Origin: Triatoma infestans
Taxonomy: Eukaryota > Arthropoda > Insecta > Hemiptera > Reduviidae
Length of the DNA: 64,000 bases
Assembly: GCA_011037195.1 (NCBI GenBank)
Contig: JAAEAF010014546.1
Coordinates: forward strand, 1 to 64,000
Direction: 5' to 3'
Part shown: piece by piece, positions 46,251-59,200 of the stretch
Layout: each line of letters begins with the position of its first letter
Numbering within the stretch: position 1 is the first letter of the stretch
The notes under the pieces: model-generated
The model's database searches: none
Seen by the model: the letters and a program-made list of their open reading frames with translations, nothing else
Told to the model about the DNA's origin: nothing
Position numbers and translations under genes: made by a program

Positions 46251-48370
46251 AATAACTTTATACATTGTGTAAAATAAAATTAGACGAATCATCTTGTTAT
46301 AAAATTGATCACACAAAATTGAAAAAAATGAAAAAAAAATTAAAGAGCAAAAAATTACATATGCACACTATAATAGTTAAAAATCCAGGTCTCAAATTTG
46401 GAATATTGATGGTTTAATAGTTTTGATGGAATTTGTTTGTATTGCTTCATTTTGAACCTGATTCGTGTTGGTCGCGGATACATATTCTCATAGCTTTATT
46501 GCTCTCAGTATAACATATACTTATGTCGGATAAATCTCTCCAATAGGAAGAGAGTTCGGCCTTAAATATACTACATAATAAAGTCAGATTACACACTTTA
46601 AGGCCGACCTTTCAAGACACTTATTAGATTCTGAACTCCCATCATCCAGTATATAGGCCAGACCTGATCTTTGTGATTATAACCAGTTCGGCTTAATGCT
46701 CCACTTCTGTCTAGAGATAAGGGAAATTGGGTCTGTGATAAAAAAACAACAGTTTATAATTCAAGGGTTAAAATTGTTAGTGTGGATTAAAGGATAATCC
46801 AGTCCTTCATATATTCAAGATAAAAGTGGGAAAACACATTAAATTTTGTATTTGTAGAAGTTTGTTTTTCGAATTGGCAACACTGTTTCTTGTGACAATC
46901 ATTTGATAGCTGTTTTTCAAAATGTCCACTAAATTATGTTTGTTACATTTATTGAAAACAAAAATAATTGAGGTAATCTCATTGATTACTAAATACATCT
47001 CGTTCGTGTATACATGTTTATTGATTCAAGATATTTCAATTTTAAATAACTTACTTAAGCTGGAGTCACTTGAGTTTTAAATAAGATTATAACCAGTGAG
47101 ATTCTCGGATCATGAATATGTAGATTTTTTTTAAAAGGAGTGGCTGGCTAAAAGATAAATCCAAGGTGACCCAGAAGCCTGCTTGCATGTTTAAGTACAT
47201 TATAAGACTCATCTATAAAAGTGTATGTGCAGGTGGAAGTGTACGAGTATGCTGTGTAGTTAGAGTTTGCCTGCTAAGCCCAAGTAGTTGCTGTTTATCA
47301 ACTTCAGGTACAGCGTTCATCTTTCTTAGACAAGGCACTATCTTCAAACGATCCTTTATGCATTCTGCAGATATTTTCTAGAAGTTCATACTTACAGTTT
47401 TGCAGATGAAATTGCAGTACTTCCCTCAATGTGGTCCTGTAATCTCACCTAGAAAACTGTAGAACCATTTAGTAGAAGTAAAAACTTCACAAAATGAAAA
47501 ATTAATAAATGCAAATCACCAAGTCAACTTCACATTACGTCGGACAACCATCCTTTTGCTTTCTATAACCATGACTATAGAAAAACCCTATGGCGTCTCG
47601 AAAGACAGAAATCATTAAGCCATTCAGAAAGTAGAATGGGTTACTTGATAAGAGATCACCTTTTCCCAGAAATAAATGACTCAAATTACATCATTCTCAA
47701 ACCTGTACGATAGGATTAGTAAGTAATCTCGAAATCGTGTACTTTTTAGCCATGGCTATAGAAGCCACGTTGCATGTTTAGTACAGTTGAACCTCAAAGT
47801 TGATCTTCCATTCAGAAAGAGAATCGACAAGTTTCCGGACAAATTAAATCTAAACCAAGGTTGAATACTTTTGATAAAAGTTTTTATCTTCTCTAAATAA
47901 TGTACTAGTTACAAAATTTTAAACTTTCACTGATCGTATCTAGAGAGGCAGGTTTATCTGTTCGGTTTTTCTGTTTTCTTCGGCTTCTTCAGAATAATAA
48001 ACACTTTCATTCTCAGTGGATATGGCGATGCTAAGGCTTTCATTCCTTTGCCCTTTTTTTCTTTCTCCTTGAGTAAAATAATTCTCACTCTTTTGGATGT
48101 AAAAGAAAGTAAAAAGAATGTATAATCTTTCAAGTGTCTTTGAAAATAAAGAATAGGAGGTATAAATTGATCTGACTGTTTTCTCTTTTTCCGTGCACAT
48201 ATCGCAGGGTTATAAATGAAATCAACTAATAGTTCTATATTGTTTTGAAACACAATGTATTTAAATATCAAAACACTTCTTATAAATAAGAATACATAAA
48301 TAATTTAAATACAATTATTATTAAATTCAAATATTTAAGAAGATTTTTTCCGTGGAACTTAAGTTGACTC
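46251..48370. other. Unassigned
   Basis: No gene recognised. A small inverted repeat CGGCCTTAAA/TTTAAGGCCG lies at about 46557-46606. The lysine-rich ORFs at 47940-48271 (minus) are AT-composition artefacts. Confidence 0.4.
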
Positions 48371-48414
48371 CCGATTCCTTCAGGCCTCTTGTTATCATAC
48401 CTTCTTCCCTTTAT

Positions 48415-49115
48415 TTAAAACTGGAGACATAAATGAAGTGGAAAACTATAGTGGTATAATGTTTATAGATTCCATTGCTAAAATTTATATTGCGCTTTTC
48501 GCCGAACGGTTAGTGGTCTGGCTGTAGGGTAAGAAGAAATAAGTGAAAGTCAAGCGTGATTCAGAAGAGTGGATAATATATTCATATTGACAAATTTAGT
48601 AGAATATTAGTGGAATATGGGGATTAAGAAAGCACACGCTTTCTTCATAGACTTTAAGTCGGCATTCGACTCAATAGATAGAGATGCTCTTTTTTGCAAA
48701 CTGCATAGAGAAGAGCTATCGAATAAATTCATAGAGGGAATTAGAAGCTTATACGATGGTACTGAAGCATTGGTGTGGTGCAGGGGAATGTCTTACGTAA
48801 GTCTTTAAAACCTGTACAGGGGTAAAACAAGGGTGTATTTTAAGTCCTTATTTATTTATATTATTTATAAATGATCTAGCTGAAAGAACTGGAGGGAGGG
48901 AGTCAGAGTGGGAAAAGTTAAAATTAACCTCGTAGTTCTGGCGGAGGATCCCCTAACACTACAAAACTTCATTAATAAGATCCACAAATACGTGCTTAAA
49001 TGGAATCTAACGATAAACTTGGAAAAAAAAATCAAAATTCGTAGTTTTTGGGAAATAAAAATGGAAAATGATATTATGCTGGAAAACCTCAATGGGAATC
49101 CCCTGGATTCTAAAA
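48415..49115 (+). pseudogene. LINE reverse transcriptase fragment with altered active site
   Basis: Plus-strand RT motifs over shifted frames: KTGDINEVENYSGIMFID and SIAKIYIALFAERLVVWL, then EISESQA, HAFFIDFKSAFDSIDRDAL (motif A with its Asp), LSNKFIEGIRSLYDGTEAL, TGVKQGCILSPYLFILFIND (motif B) and VVLAEDPLTLQNFINKIHKY. The last is where (F/Y)ADD should be, so the second catalytic Asp position reads Glu-Asp (AED), followed by WNLTINLEKK. The motif style (NYRGIS, FIDFKAAFDS) fits CR1/L2/RTE-like lineages rather than Jockey or LOA. Several frameshifts. Similarity fades at about 49115. Confidence 0.75.
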
Positions 49116-49189
49116 ACACTACAATTTCTGCTCCAGGAATCCATTTCAAGAGAGAGCAGCTTTTTCCAAATTTTATAGGATGATCCATG

Positions 49190-52100
49190 TTTCTGATTAT
49201 GTCTTTTTTTTTTCAATGAAAATCTGGAAAAATTAAAAAAGTACATATTTTAATTCCAAAATCTTTTATTAAAATAAAAGATAATTAATTTTTTTTTTTT
49301 TCATTATAGCATTAATATATGCATCTATATAAAGTTAACGACAAGAGTAAAATTCTCTGTTGAATTTATATTAGACTCTTTAGTAAATTTTAAATTTCTA
49401 ATAAAGCTGACAGTACCTGTTGCAAAGTTGATATAAATTTATGTAAAAAGTAAATAGCTTTTAATCAAGCGTCCTTCTTGAATAAAATTACTCTCTTCAG
49501 TCACCAAGACTTGTTATAGAAGGCAGTGTTGGGGCCACGTTGAGACCGAGAAGACGAAGTAGGAGATAGGACCCGCTGGAGGGTGGTGAAATTTTTCAAG
49601 GTGTAATATTTTTTTTTATACATCACTCTTCTCTCTATTTTAATATTACCTCGCTCTTCTTTTTCTTTACTGTTATTTCCTACTTCAAACTATTTGCTTC
49701 TTTTGTATTTTCATCATTTGTCTTGTATGTCTCTGTGTTCTTATTGTTCAGCTGTTTAGAAATTCACGGAAATGGGCAATGAAAGTCATCATTGGTTTTG
49801 CTGGTTGAATTTATGACAGTATCATTGAAAGCACAACATCATTGTTTATTGTAATGACGTCATTCAGTTGAAAGAGAGTGTCTGTTTTATCTAGCGACTG
49901 GGAAGAGGAAATAAATGATGGCATGCGGGCATTCTGGGGGGGGGGGAGTTAGCAGAGTAATAAAAGTTTTTAATGGAAAACAAGCATTACCCCTACTTTG
50001 CTTTCAGCGTTTTTAGAGACTCATAAAAAAAAAGTAAGGTAAGAACATGGGCTAAATTATAATCTGAAATTATTAAAGACAGGGAGTTGTTTTAAATTAT
50101 GAAGAATATTACATTTACCATTATTGTTTTTCTTTTAAAAAAAAAAAAAATATAACTAATTCGTATCCTTGCTGATGGGCGTTTTTATTGAATACAAACT
50201 AGTTTGAAGTTTCGTACCCAGGCATTGGATATGTTTTTATTAAAAATTATTCTTTTTATTGAAGCGAATTTTTATATCTACTTATCCATAGATAAGAATC
50301 AACTTATTGATCAATAAAATATATTAACAGTTACACTGTTAATGCCATTGCAATCAATTATCCATGATTAGCATTGGCGTTTACACAAACGGAATTGTAG
50401 GAAATTTGTTCTAAGAAGATGAAGAGCAACAGTCAAAATGGAATTTTGAAGTCAAATAGACGGAGTTGACTGTTTAGTGATAATTAAGATAATGATCGAA
50501 ACATAGGCGTGATATGGCTTATGATAGATATGTAGGCTTTGCTGTGATTTTGGGGACCTGCTAATTGCACTCATAAGCTGTCAGCTTGCTTTCTTATCTT
50601 TGAAGATCTCTTGAAATATGATTTCAGTTTATACTTGTTGATTTATTGTGAAGTATTTAGAGAAATGCTCTTGAATATCAATAGAAACTTCACTGTACAA
50701 TAAGAACTATCTGTCAAACGATATTTATTACCAAGCAATTCAGCGGGTATATCGATTTAATAGAATTAATTCATTTTTGTGATGGAAATATGCCTCTACA
50801 ATATTACTGCATCCCTGACACGCTCACACCCCACATAACGCCCTCTAACTACCACCAACGTCAAGGTATGCTATCAGTCTACCGACTGTGCTTCTCCCAA
50901 ATCGCTAGGAGAAGGAGACCCGAAATTTGTCTAGTGAAATGAGGGCACCGATACATTATGCAGTCAAAGAACTCTCATCAGATAGTAGCGTAATATTTCA
51001 AGAACAAATCGTACAGTTAACAATAGAGAATGAATTCATCAACTAGTTATCATCGACAGTCTGTATCTTCAGAAGACTAATCGGCTTGCAGAGGAATGTT
51101 AAAGAAATGGTATTATAGTTATACGATTGCTTACCACATTCTAAAACTACTAATTACTTTTTTGGAACCTTAGCTCAGCTGAAACTGATTAATTTTTTAT
51201 AGCAAATCATTCTCAAAAAATAGTGACGTGAACAGTCATGTAGAATAAAATCAATGTTATTGCAGAATATGGTGCAAGAGTAACCGACAGAAGAAGACGA
51301 TACAAGAATTAACAGGAGGCGGTTTCTAATTCACAGTCACAAAGTATCGTTTCCATGTCAGTATAGCTGAGTGGACAAGTTCCTAATACCTTCCTTAACA
51401 ACTTCTTTATAAAAGTCCAATAAGTCTCTCCCACCATACATACCTCCTATCTCTTTTAGATAGAAAGAAGAAAAAGTAAAAACTATCACCTGGTTCGGTA
51501 TGATTGTTGAGGATGAACTGATAAGGTGGTTGCTTTTGTGCACAAGCAAGCCTTGGGGCCAGAATTGGTAGGAAACCTTGACTAGAAATAGGAAGCAGTG
51601 CTCAAGGAAGGAAGCGATATGTCTTTAATATAATGATGATACCACGCAAACTAAGATAAAATTAAACCTTATTTTTTACAGGAGGCTTTACTGATCAGTT
51701 ATTCTGAAGTCAGATGGTTAGCGAATATACTGTTGCATTCAAAATTAATTCATTTTATAAATAAATCCAAAGTCCAGCTGGGAACTGAAGCTCAGTATTG
51801 TTCTACATCACGACTTAGCTCTTATATGCTCTACTACCCCACTGACTTGTAGTGGATCGAATTGAGTGGAGGCGTCTCTAAGGCAGAATATGGAGAGTAT
51901 AAAAAAAATGTAAAAATTCCCTCCTAGAAGCTACCCTGTAATACTTTTTTACTGCCTAATTATTATTTATATATATATATATATATTCCGGGGTGAATTA
52001 ACTCACTAAGGAGAATGATTACAATCCTTGTAATTGGATGCTTGATTGCAACTCAGACCAGAATAAATATAAAATAAAAGCATGCCTATTGATTTAGAGA

Positions 52101-52620
52101 ATTCTACTGATAAACTTTTATTCTTCACTTCATTTCTCCCTCTCTAAACTCTACAAAACTTTTTCTCTCCTACCGTTTTAATAAAGAATGAAAAATATTG
52201 TGAAAGTAGAAATACTCTTTAAAATATCATTTTTCCTAAATAAATACGTCATAATTGTTATTTTTGTGATTTGATTTTTTTTTTTTGTCTTTTTAATAAA
52301 AAAATATTTATTATTATACTTTCATTCATCTTATTGACGAATAATTTAGAAATATTTTTGCCCCCTTTTTGAACAATAACATGAGAAAACAACTAACAAT
52401 AAGTGACAAAACTTGGATTATAAACAACAACGAAGCTAAGATCTAGTTTTGTTCTACCAAAAAAAAGTAGAACAAAAATATTATTGCTGCGGGAAAAACA
52501 AAGGAATATGTTTTCATTCCTGTAGCTTTTGTTTTCGTCACAAATAGAAATGAAAAATTTTTCGCAAAAAGTGGTAAAATAAAAAAAAGTTTTAAGTTTT
52601 TTGTTTTACAAACAAGAGCA
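49190..52620. other. 3.4-kb unassigned stretch between two halves of a LINE
   Basis: The preceding RT stops before its YLG motif and the following fragment starts there, so this may be an insertion into one LINE. No terminal repeats, duplication or coding region could be identified. A G run at 49937-49947 and (TA)n at about 51967-51986 are present. 52446-52475 has an 11-bp hairpin (TTTTGTTCTAC / GTAGAACAAAA). Confidence 0.4.
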
Positions 52621-52624
52621 GGTG

Positions 52625-53875
52625 TCTACTTCCAAATATTATACCTACTTGGGCGTATCTTTTTCTAGTACAGGGCTGTTTTACAACTGTAACAAATCAA
52701 TGATTAATAAAAACAACGTAGCAGCAAAAGCAGTGAATCAAATTTTGTATAAAACTTAGTGCAATGCTTGGCATACTATATAAGGCTTTTTTAATTCTAT
52801 GGTGGAGTCTGTCCTATTGTACAGTAAGTAGTGTAGTTTGGGCGGTACGCTATCTAAACGAAATTGAAATAGTTCAAACCCGGTTCTTTAAGTCGGTGTT
52901 CCACTGGCCAAGATGTACGCCCAACTATATAGTCAGACGAGAACTAGGGCGCAATAAATTAAAATTAAAAGTAATTAAAAGAATTATAAATTGATCGTTC
53001 AAACTATTGTGTATACCCAACAACAGGCTACCTAAAATCTGCTACAATAAGCATGTGCTTATTGTGTGAGCAAATAAATTAAATTCAATTGGTATTCTCA
53101 AGTAAGAAATCTTTTAGTTGAAATAGATTGTGAATGGCTGTGGTTGGAGCAAGATGCTGCTAAGATAAAGGAATTTAAAATACAAATTTTGAAAGCATGG
53201 GAAGTAAAACTATTAGCAGAAGATACTGAACGGATTCTCTGCTCCAGTTACAGCCCAATTTACCAGTATATTAAAAATAATGTTAATGTGGAAGATTATA
53301 TAATAAAAGATATCAGTTTAAATAAAAAAAAGAATTATTGGCCAATTGAGGGTCAATAATCCACAATCAGTGATTTTGTATTGTAATGGAACTAAACACA
53401 AATGGAATTGTAACACAATTTGTCTGTTTTGTAGCGACGAACAGAACGACCTCAGTCATTTATTGATAAATTGTCCTATTTATAAAGAATTAAGGGAGAA
53501 ATATCTTAACAGCCCTGATATTCATAACATAACAGATTTTTTAACAATAAATTCTAATGAAAAAAAATCAATAAAATAATAAAATTTATGGTGACTGCAC
53601 TTAGGTGGAGAACTCCTTTATATCAGTAACTATTACATACTTAATTGCAGTACAATGGATCAAGTCTAAAACTAGGCACAATATTATTAACCAGGTTTCA
53701 TAATCTCTTATTACAACTGTTCATTTTATACTTACTTTTAAGTGATTAAAGCGGTGTTAAGTGTTCAATCTAGAATTTTTCAACTTTTGTTTGTTTCTGT
53801 ATTTGGTTTGCCACCAATCTCTACTGTAATGAGTTTTTATACTTATAACCAGTTTATAAATAAATAAATAAAACA
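52625..53875 (+). pseudogene. LINE 3' part: RT thumb, C-terminal segment and A-rich tail
   Basis: Frames on the plus strand: YYTYLGVSFSSTGLFYNC and AAKAVNQILYK, then LNEIEIVQTRFFKSVFHW and RCTPNYIVRRELGR, followed by CEWLWLEQDAAKIKEFK and the C-terminal CLFCSDEQNDLSHLLINCPI (CX2C...HX4-5C). These are the parts expected directly after the RT fragment ending at 49115, so the two are likely halves of the same element. The 3' end has AAATAAATAAATAAAA at about 53856-53873. Frameshifts at about 52757, 52990 and 53340. Confidence 0.75.
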
Positions 53876-54270
53876 AATAGAAATGAAGATTAAACAATTA
53901 TTTGCAGACTCTCTTCTAATCACTTACAGATGCTACAGGAACGTTTTATATTAATTTATTTTGATTTGATTAAAGAAAATATCTTGAGATTAAGAGTGGT
54001 TTGGGGCTGAAGAGTAAGGCAGATCATAAATTCAAGCTCCAACAAGAGACCAAAATCGTCAGATTAGACTTGGAGTAATCAGAAATGTAAGCATTCTTAT
54101 AAATTAAAAATTATGGCCATTTTGATGGAGAATGTTTTGAGAAGGATGAATGGAAGAGGATTAACAATTTGAGGGTTTTGCTGTATTCGAGCGCTACACT
54201 AAATAATAAGAGTGATACTGATCACCTTGACGAAGAATAATGATGTACATAAAGATTTTTGGATGGATAT

Positions 54271-54663
54271 TGTAACGTTTTTCCCTCTAAACTAGCTACT
54301 GCAACTAGTTTTGTGGGTTCGTATAGATAAAATATTCTAAACTTCAATAAAGATAACCCCAATTATTATACACAATCAATTACAAAACAGTTCACTTAAT
54401 AATAATTACTTCACAGTTTAAACCACAAAAGTTCACTTTGTTCACTTTTTATACACTTTTCACAAATTAGTGACTTCGTTAGTAACTGGAAAACTCTCTG
54501 AACTCTTTGCGTTCCCACTATTTATACCGGTGGGGAATATTCTAGAACTTCCTCGATTTTTCTAGAGAGAACTAGAGCGCCGCCAGCGCTTCCAGCGGCC
54601 ACTAGGAGAACCTTAGGTACCTGCCTGCCTTCTCTCCTAGATGGCACTACTGGCTGCGTTACA
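54271..54663 (-). mobile_element. Solo LTR, family 3 (TGTAACG...CGTTACA), with ATAT duplication
   Basis: Its ends TGTAACG and CGTTACA are inverted repeats, the form common in insect Gypsy-group LTRs. ATAT at 54267-54270 and 54664-54667 flanks it. The minus strand carries a convincing TATA element, which suggests this orientation. The GC-rich end near 54580-54650 would then be upstream U3. No internal region is attached. Confidence 0.85.
54529..54536 (-). promoter_or_regulatory. Probable TATA box of LTR family 3
   Basis: GGTATAAATAGTGGG on the minus strand; TATAAATA occupies these bases. A TCAGAG initiator-like sequence follows about 35 nt downstream. Function is inferred from position in the LTR only. 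Confidence 0.5.
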
Positions 54664-54667
54664 ATAT

Positions 54668-56063
54668 GTTATGTAGCTTCAAAAAGCAACCCTTAAACTT
54701 GACATCCATCCAATTACATGTTCTAAATGTTCAATTACATTACATTATAATATGTACTAAATGTATCAAATTCCACGAAGATAGACTAACCACTTCTTCG
54801 AGGATTTTGGCATTCCTGCGGGTATCCTAGTCTAACAACACAAACAATACTTTCACTAACACCACCTCAACATATACACAATACACCTGTGTCTGCAGAA
54901 TGGTTTGATGTGTGCATTTATTTGGCTTTAACGAATAGGCAAACTCTATTTCACCACCACATTCTTAGAGATAGACGTAGACATAATTTATTTGGTTTTT
55001 AACTATACAACTCGCAACAAAGAAGTTCTGCTCTTCCATATAAAAATACAATAAAAACAGAAATAAAAACCATACTTCGAAATTCAGATTGAAAATTAAT
55101 TAATAAAATAAATAAAAATATATATAACCATTTAAAATAAAAGATCGTGCTGTTAAAATATTTTTTTTTTTTTCAACATTGTAAATATTAGTTTATAATT
55201 ACCAAAGTGTTTGTTTATGTTTAAATATTTTCTGAGAATAACACATAATTGACGGTCAAAAAACAGATGAATAGTATTTTCATATTTGCTGCTACTGTTA
55301 CACAAAGTACAAAGTTTGGTGGGATTAATTGTATAATTGTATAAAGTTAATTGTTATTTTAATGCAGTATGGCCTGATAATCTAATTTGTGCCGGACATT
55401 TTAATTATTTGAAATACACAGTTTACTATTAATAAGGCTAATTGTACAGATAATTTATGTATGAAGATTTTGTGAAAATATTGAACGTAGATTTTGTAAT
55501 TCTTTTTAAAATCATTAGATATTAATATCATTTTATATTTATCTAAGATTATTTTTATGTTAGTTCTGTTTTTTTATTCATAATGCTTAAAAGTCCCAGC
55601 TTTTCATAGTTAACATTCTTCAATACTTCATTAATTTGACTGTCATCAATTATAATTTGTTATATTGTTTGGATAGAAGAAAGAAGTTTTTGAAAGCAAA
55701 TTTAATATTAGTTTAATTATTGTGTAATGAATCTTTAACCAGTTTTCATACTTAATAGATAATGAAGATTACAACGAGGTAGTCCCAACAATCTCTTGTA
55801 GAAATTAAGTCGTATTCATCTTTCCCAGATCATGGAAATGTAAAAGAGTCCCAGACTGGTTAGCAATACAAAAGTGCGTTTATTACCACTGAGTACAAAC
55901 ACTGTCACCTAGGAGAAACACAATAGATCTTTCGGTCGTAATGAATTGTCTGTATAAACCACTCCTTGCACTAATATTTAAACATGCAAATGCCACAACA
56001 TCAGAATAATATTGCAGCAATAATAAAGGAGTCATCGCAATAGTTTTCAAATCAATGATTCGT
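54668..56063. other. AT-rich, nothing recognised
   Basis: Short tail-like segment AAATTAATAAAATAAATAAA near 55095-55120 might be a LINE end, preceded by CTCTTCCATATAAAAATACA, but no protein motif confirms it. Confidence 0.4.
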
Positions 56064-56065
56064 TA

Positions 56066-56668
56066 GGGTAAAGGTAGGAGAGATGACGCACATTTCAAAG
56101 TTATGTCTTGTATCAAAATATAGGAGATATATTAAAGAGGTAATTCTTATAAAACATATGTCAATTACTATTATCTATAAAAAAATGTTATTTTTCAAAA
56201 TAAAGACATTCTCATTTATTCCAGAAACAAAATACAAATACATTTACATTTAGCCGTCTTTCCTACTGTGGTAGGATAGATGACGCACCATAGGTAGCAG
56301 ACCTCTCCTCTGTGAAGGTAACATAGTTGATCGACATGAAACTTGGTAAACACTATGTCTACGAGTCCAACTTTAACTACCGCTGGAAATCTTTCATTTC
56401 AATTCCATAGTATATAAAAAAGTTATAACTAAGCTTAGTTATAGTATAACTAAGCGTTATGAAAATTCACTTTATGAAAACACACGCTAATGCGTATAAA
56501 TGTTCCTAGAACACAGAAGAACACACAAAATAACTGAAGAATTTTGCAATATGTTCGCTTCTGATCTCTCTGCTCCTCGACTAACTTCCATGATGGATGG
56601 TGGTGGCAAACAAGAGAAGTAAAGCCTGCGTCTTCTCTCCTACCGTGTCATCTCTCCTAGCTTTACCC
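56066..56668 (-). mobile_element. TIR element (MITE-like), copy 2
   Basis: It starts GGGTAAAGGTAGGAGAGATG and ends CATCTCTCCTAGCTTTACCC, in the opposite orientation to 1202-1791. TA precedes it at 56064-56065, but GG follows at the other side, so the right duplication has mutated. It contains a 20-bp perfect palindrome TATAACTAAGCTTAGTTATA at about 56423-56442 that the other copy lacks. Confidence 0.85.
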
Positions 56669-56698
56669 GGTGTTATTTGCATGCACAATTAATTATTG

Positions 56699-56749
56699 GA
56701 GTAAAGAGTCTGATTCGAGGGCCATGCCCGGGAATCAGACTCTTTACTC
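56699..56749. repeat. 18-bp perfect inverted repeat, 15-nt loop
   Basis: GAGTAAAGAGTCTGATTC (56699-56716) and GAATCAGACTCTTTACTC (56732-56749) surround the GC-rich loop GAGGGCCATGCCCGG, which itself has GGGC/GCCC complementarity. It is not preceded or followed by recognisable coding sequence. Confidence 0.92.
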
Positions 56750-57382
56750 TTCACATTTTAGAATGCTGTCTCTAACTGATGAGCAATCACAGTGCCTTCA
56801 TATTATGTCTTTAAAATAATGCTTCAAATAGTTCTACAATAACTTGTGACATAACGATATCAATTTTTGTAATTTACATAATCTAATAATAAACACTAGC
56901 AATGTTATCTTGTATATATGTATTATTTGATTATACAAAAGTACATTTGTTATATACTATTTATAACTTTCTTGATATTTATTAAAATAGCGTTGGTAGC
57001 GAAACTACATATATTATCTTCTTATGCATACATAAATCTTGATAACATAAATATATGCGTTATATAAACATACATATATGTGTGTTAAGATTTTGGTCGC
57101 ATTGCGCTCTTCTTCTTCACCTCAAAATGCGGTCTCAGCATTATAGAAGCTGAAACTGTGGATGGTTAACGAAGTTAGTACTGGTATAATCTGCACAGCC
57201 GAACAGGATTACCAAGTTATCTCATTAGGAAGACCTCCAGGGTTAACTAGATCTTGTTGTTGCTGCCTTCTCGTTCCTGAGCTTACAGCCCAGACTATAC
57301 AACTATCACTACCTCTTCCAATGGAACCACTTCATCGCCCTCTATATCTTTCTCTCTCTCCACTTCCTCTCTTTTTGCTTTC

Positions 57383-57413
<31 letters not shown>

Positions 57414-57675
57414 TGATCCTTTCAAATTAATTAAAAAACAAAAAGAAATCTAAGAGTAGGGAATTTTAATTTAATGCACATTATTTTAAGGAAAATAAAC
57501 ACTCCGTTAAGCCTACTCTAATCTTATTACTTAACTTCATTTGCTTAACCTAAATGTGTTTTTACTATTAAACGAATATTTCTTTTTACTTCCTACTACT
57601 ATTTTAACACTCTGATTGCCTCGCTGATTTATTCAAAAGAGTCAAAAGCGTTACGTCTTTTTTTTTTTAATTAAT
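56750..57675. other. Unassigned with (TA)n
   Basis: 57060-57380 is GC-richer and open on the plus strand (57162-57410) but has no known motif. (TA)n at about 57385-57409. Confidence 0.4.
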
Positions 57676-57679
57676 ACAT

Positions 57680-58173
57680 TGTGATGGATGCAAGAAAGTA
57701 TATCTATTTTATTTAAAGAAAATAATCAAAATTATGAGAAAATACAAGCTCGTTCTCAAAAAAGGTAACCCAGGTAGGAGAGTACAGTTATTGGAAAAGT
57801 TCATGAACCTTGATGGCATTGTTCTGCCCCCTTCTTCTCACAGAGAAGGAATTGAACGAACAATTAGAAGACATTCCTTCAAGATAGTTTTTGTTGTAGA
57901 CACCAAGGAGAATACATTAGGATTGTGCCAGTTTAAGTTATAACATAAGAGTTTATTCCAACTAAATTCATTAAATTAATTAATATTGCTGTGGTATTAA
58001 AAAGCATTTAAATTTCATTAAAGATAATATATTTAATTTAATCTACCTGTGTTTTCTTAATTATTTCTTATTACTAATACTTCTCTCTTAAACATATATA
58101 TACTTACAAGCCCTTTTACTAAACCGCTCAAGCAACTACAAACATACAACTCAACACATCCAATAACATTTCA
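57680..58173 (+). mobile_element. Solo LTR, family 1, copy 3, with ACAT duplication
   Basis: TGTGATGGATGCAAG...CATTTCA, flanked by ACAT at 57676-57679 and 58174-58177. The internal blocks match 22568-23077. An internal ORF (57734-57943) is not conserved in the other copies. Confidence 0.93.
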
Positions 58174-58858
58174 ACATAGAAAATATTTCTTATTGATATA
58201 GATTTTAGTTTAATAATTTTCTGCTATTATTTCCGCATTTAATACTACCGCGAGGGGAAATACATGCGGCGTGAAGATATATTTCTTCTATCACCGCCAA
58301 GTGTATATTTTTCGATCTATGATGAGTAAGTTATAACAATGCTTAATCCTGTATACTTATAGGCCTAAAATATTTGTTCTAAAATATTTTAGTTCTGTAA
58401 CGAACACAACAAGTTTATAAATTTGGGAGTCAATTTGCCGCCAGGATGATGGAAAATCTTCTATTTTGTTGATTACTTCTTCTTTTAAGAAAAAATATTT
58501 TTTATTGAATATACATTTTTCTATTTTTTAACCTGTGACGTTTCATTCCACGCCACTAGCATCAATCAACATCTGTCAATCTAACAATTTAACATTTATG
58601 TGCATCTTTATTTACACACATCCTAGTATCTTTAAACACCCGTGTATGTTTTTAAGATATATACGGCTCAATGGAACTATGTAATGTTTATGCACAGTCA
58701 TTCACATTGTGTTAACAGGAAATATTGCAGTAATATCAGATTTTCTTTATAGAATGTACATATATTATATTAATGCGAATTTAATATTACTAGAATATCA
58801 TGTAAACAAAAAATAACATAATATAAAACTTGCCCCAACAAGACCACTTGTAATGTGT

Positions 58859-59200
58859 TGAAATGTATTTGGTGTGTTGAGTTGTTGTGTGTTTGTTAGT
58901 AGTAGTTGGTGTAGCACGAGCGGTTTAGTAAAAAGGCTTGTGTTTGTAAGTTTTAAGAGAGAGAAGTAATAATAATAATTAAGTAAACACTGGTAGATTA
59001 AAATAAATATATTCTTTAAAGATATTTAAATGCTATTCAATAACACAGCAATATGCTTATTAATTTACTGAAATTAGTTGGAATAAACTCTTTTGTTATA
59101 ACTTAAACTGCCACTGATTCTAAGAGGGCAAAAAACAAGTGTTTTAGAAGGAATGTCTTCTCTTCATAGTTCAAATCCTTTCAAATAATACTGGTATGTC
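58859..59200 (-). mobile_element. LTR family 1, copy 4, truncated
   Basis: It begins on the plus strand TGAAATGTATTTGGTG (the reversed LTR end) and follows the family through AGCACGAGCGGTTTAG, CACTGGTAGATTAAA and GAAGGAATGTCTTCT to about 59200. The remaining ~150 bp that should end CATCCATCACA are missing. It is inverted relative to the copy 690 bp upstream. Confidence 0.85.

Noticed and set aside
47940..48271. Overlapping lysine-rich minus-strand ORFs
   Set aside because: Composition reflects AT-rich DNA; no recognisable domain.
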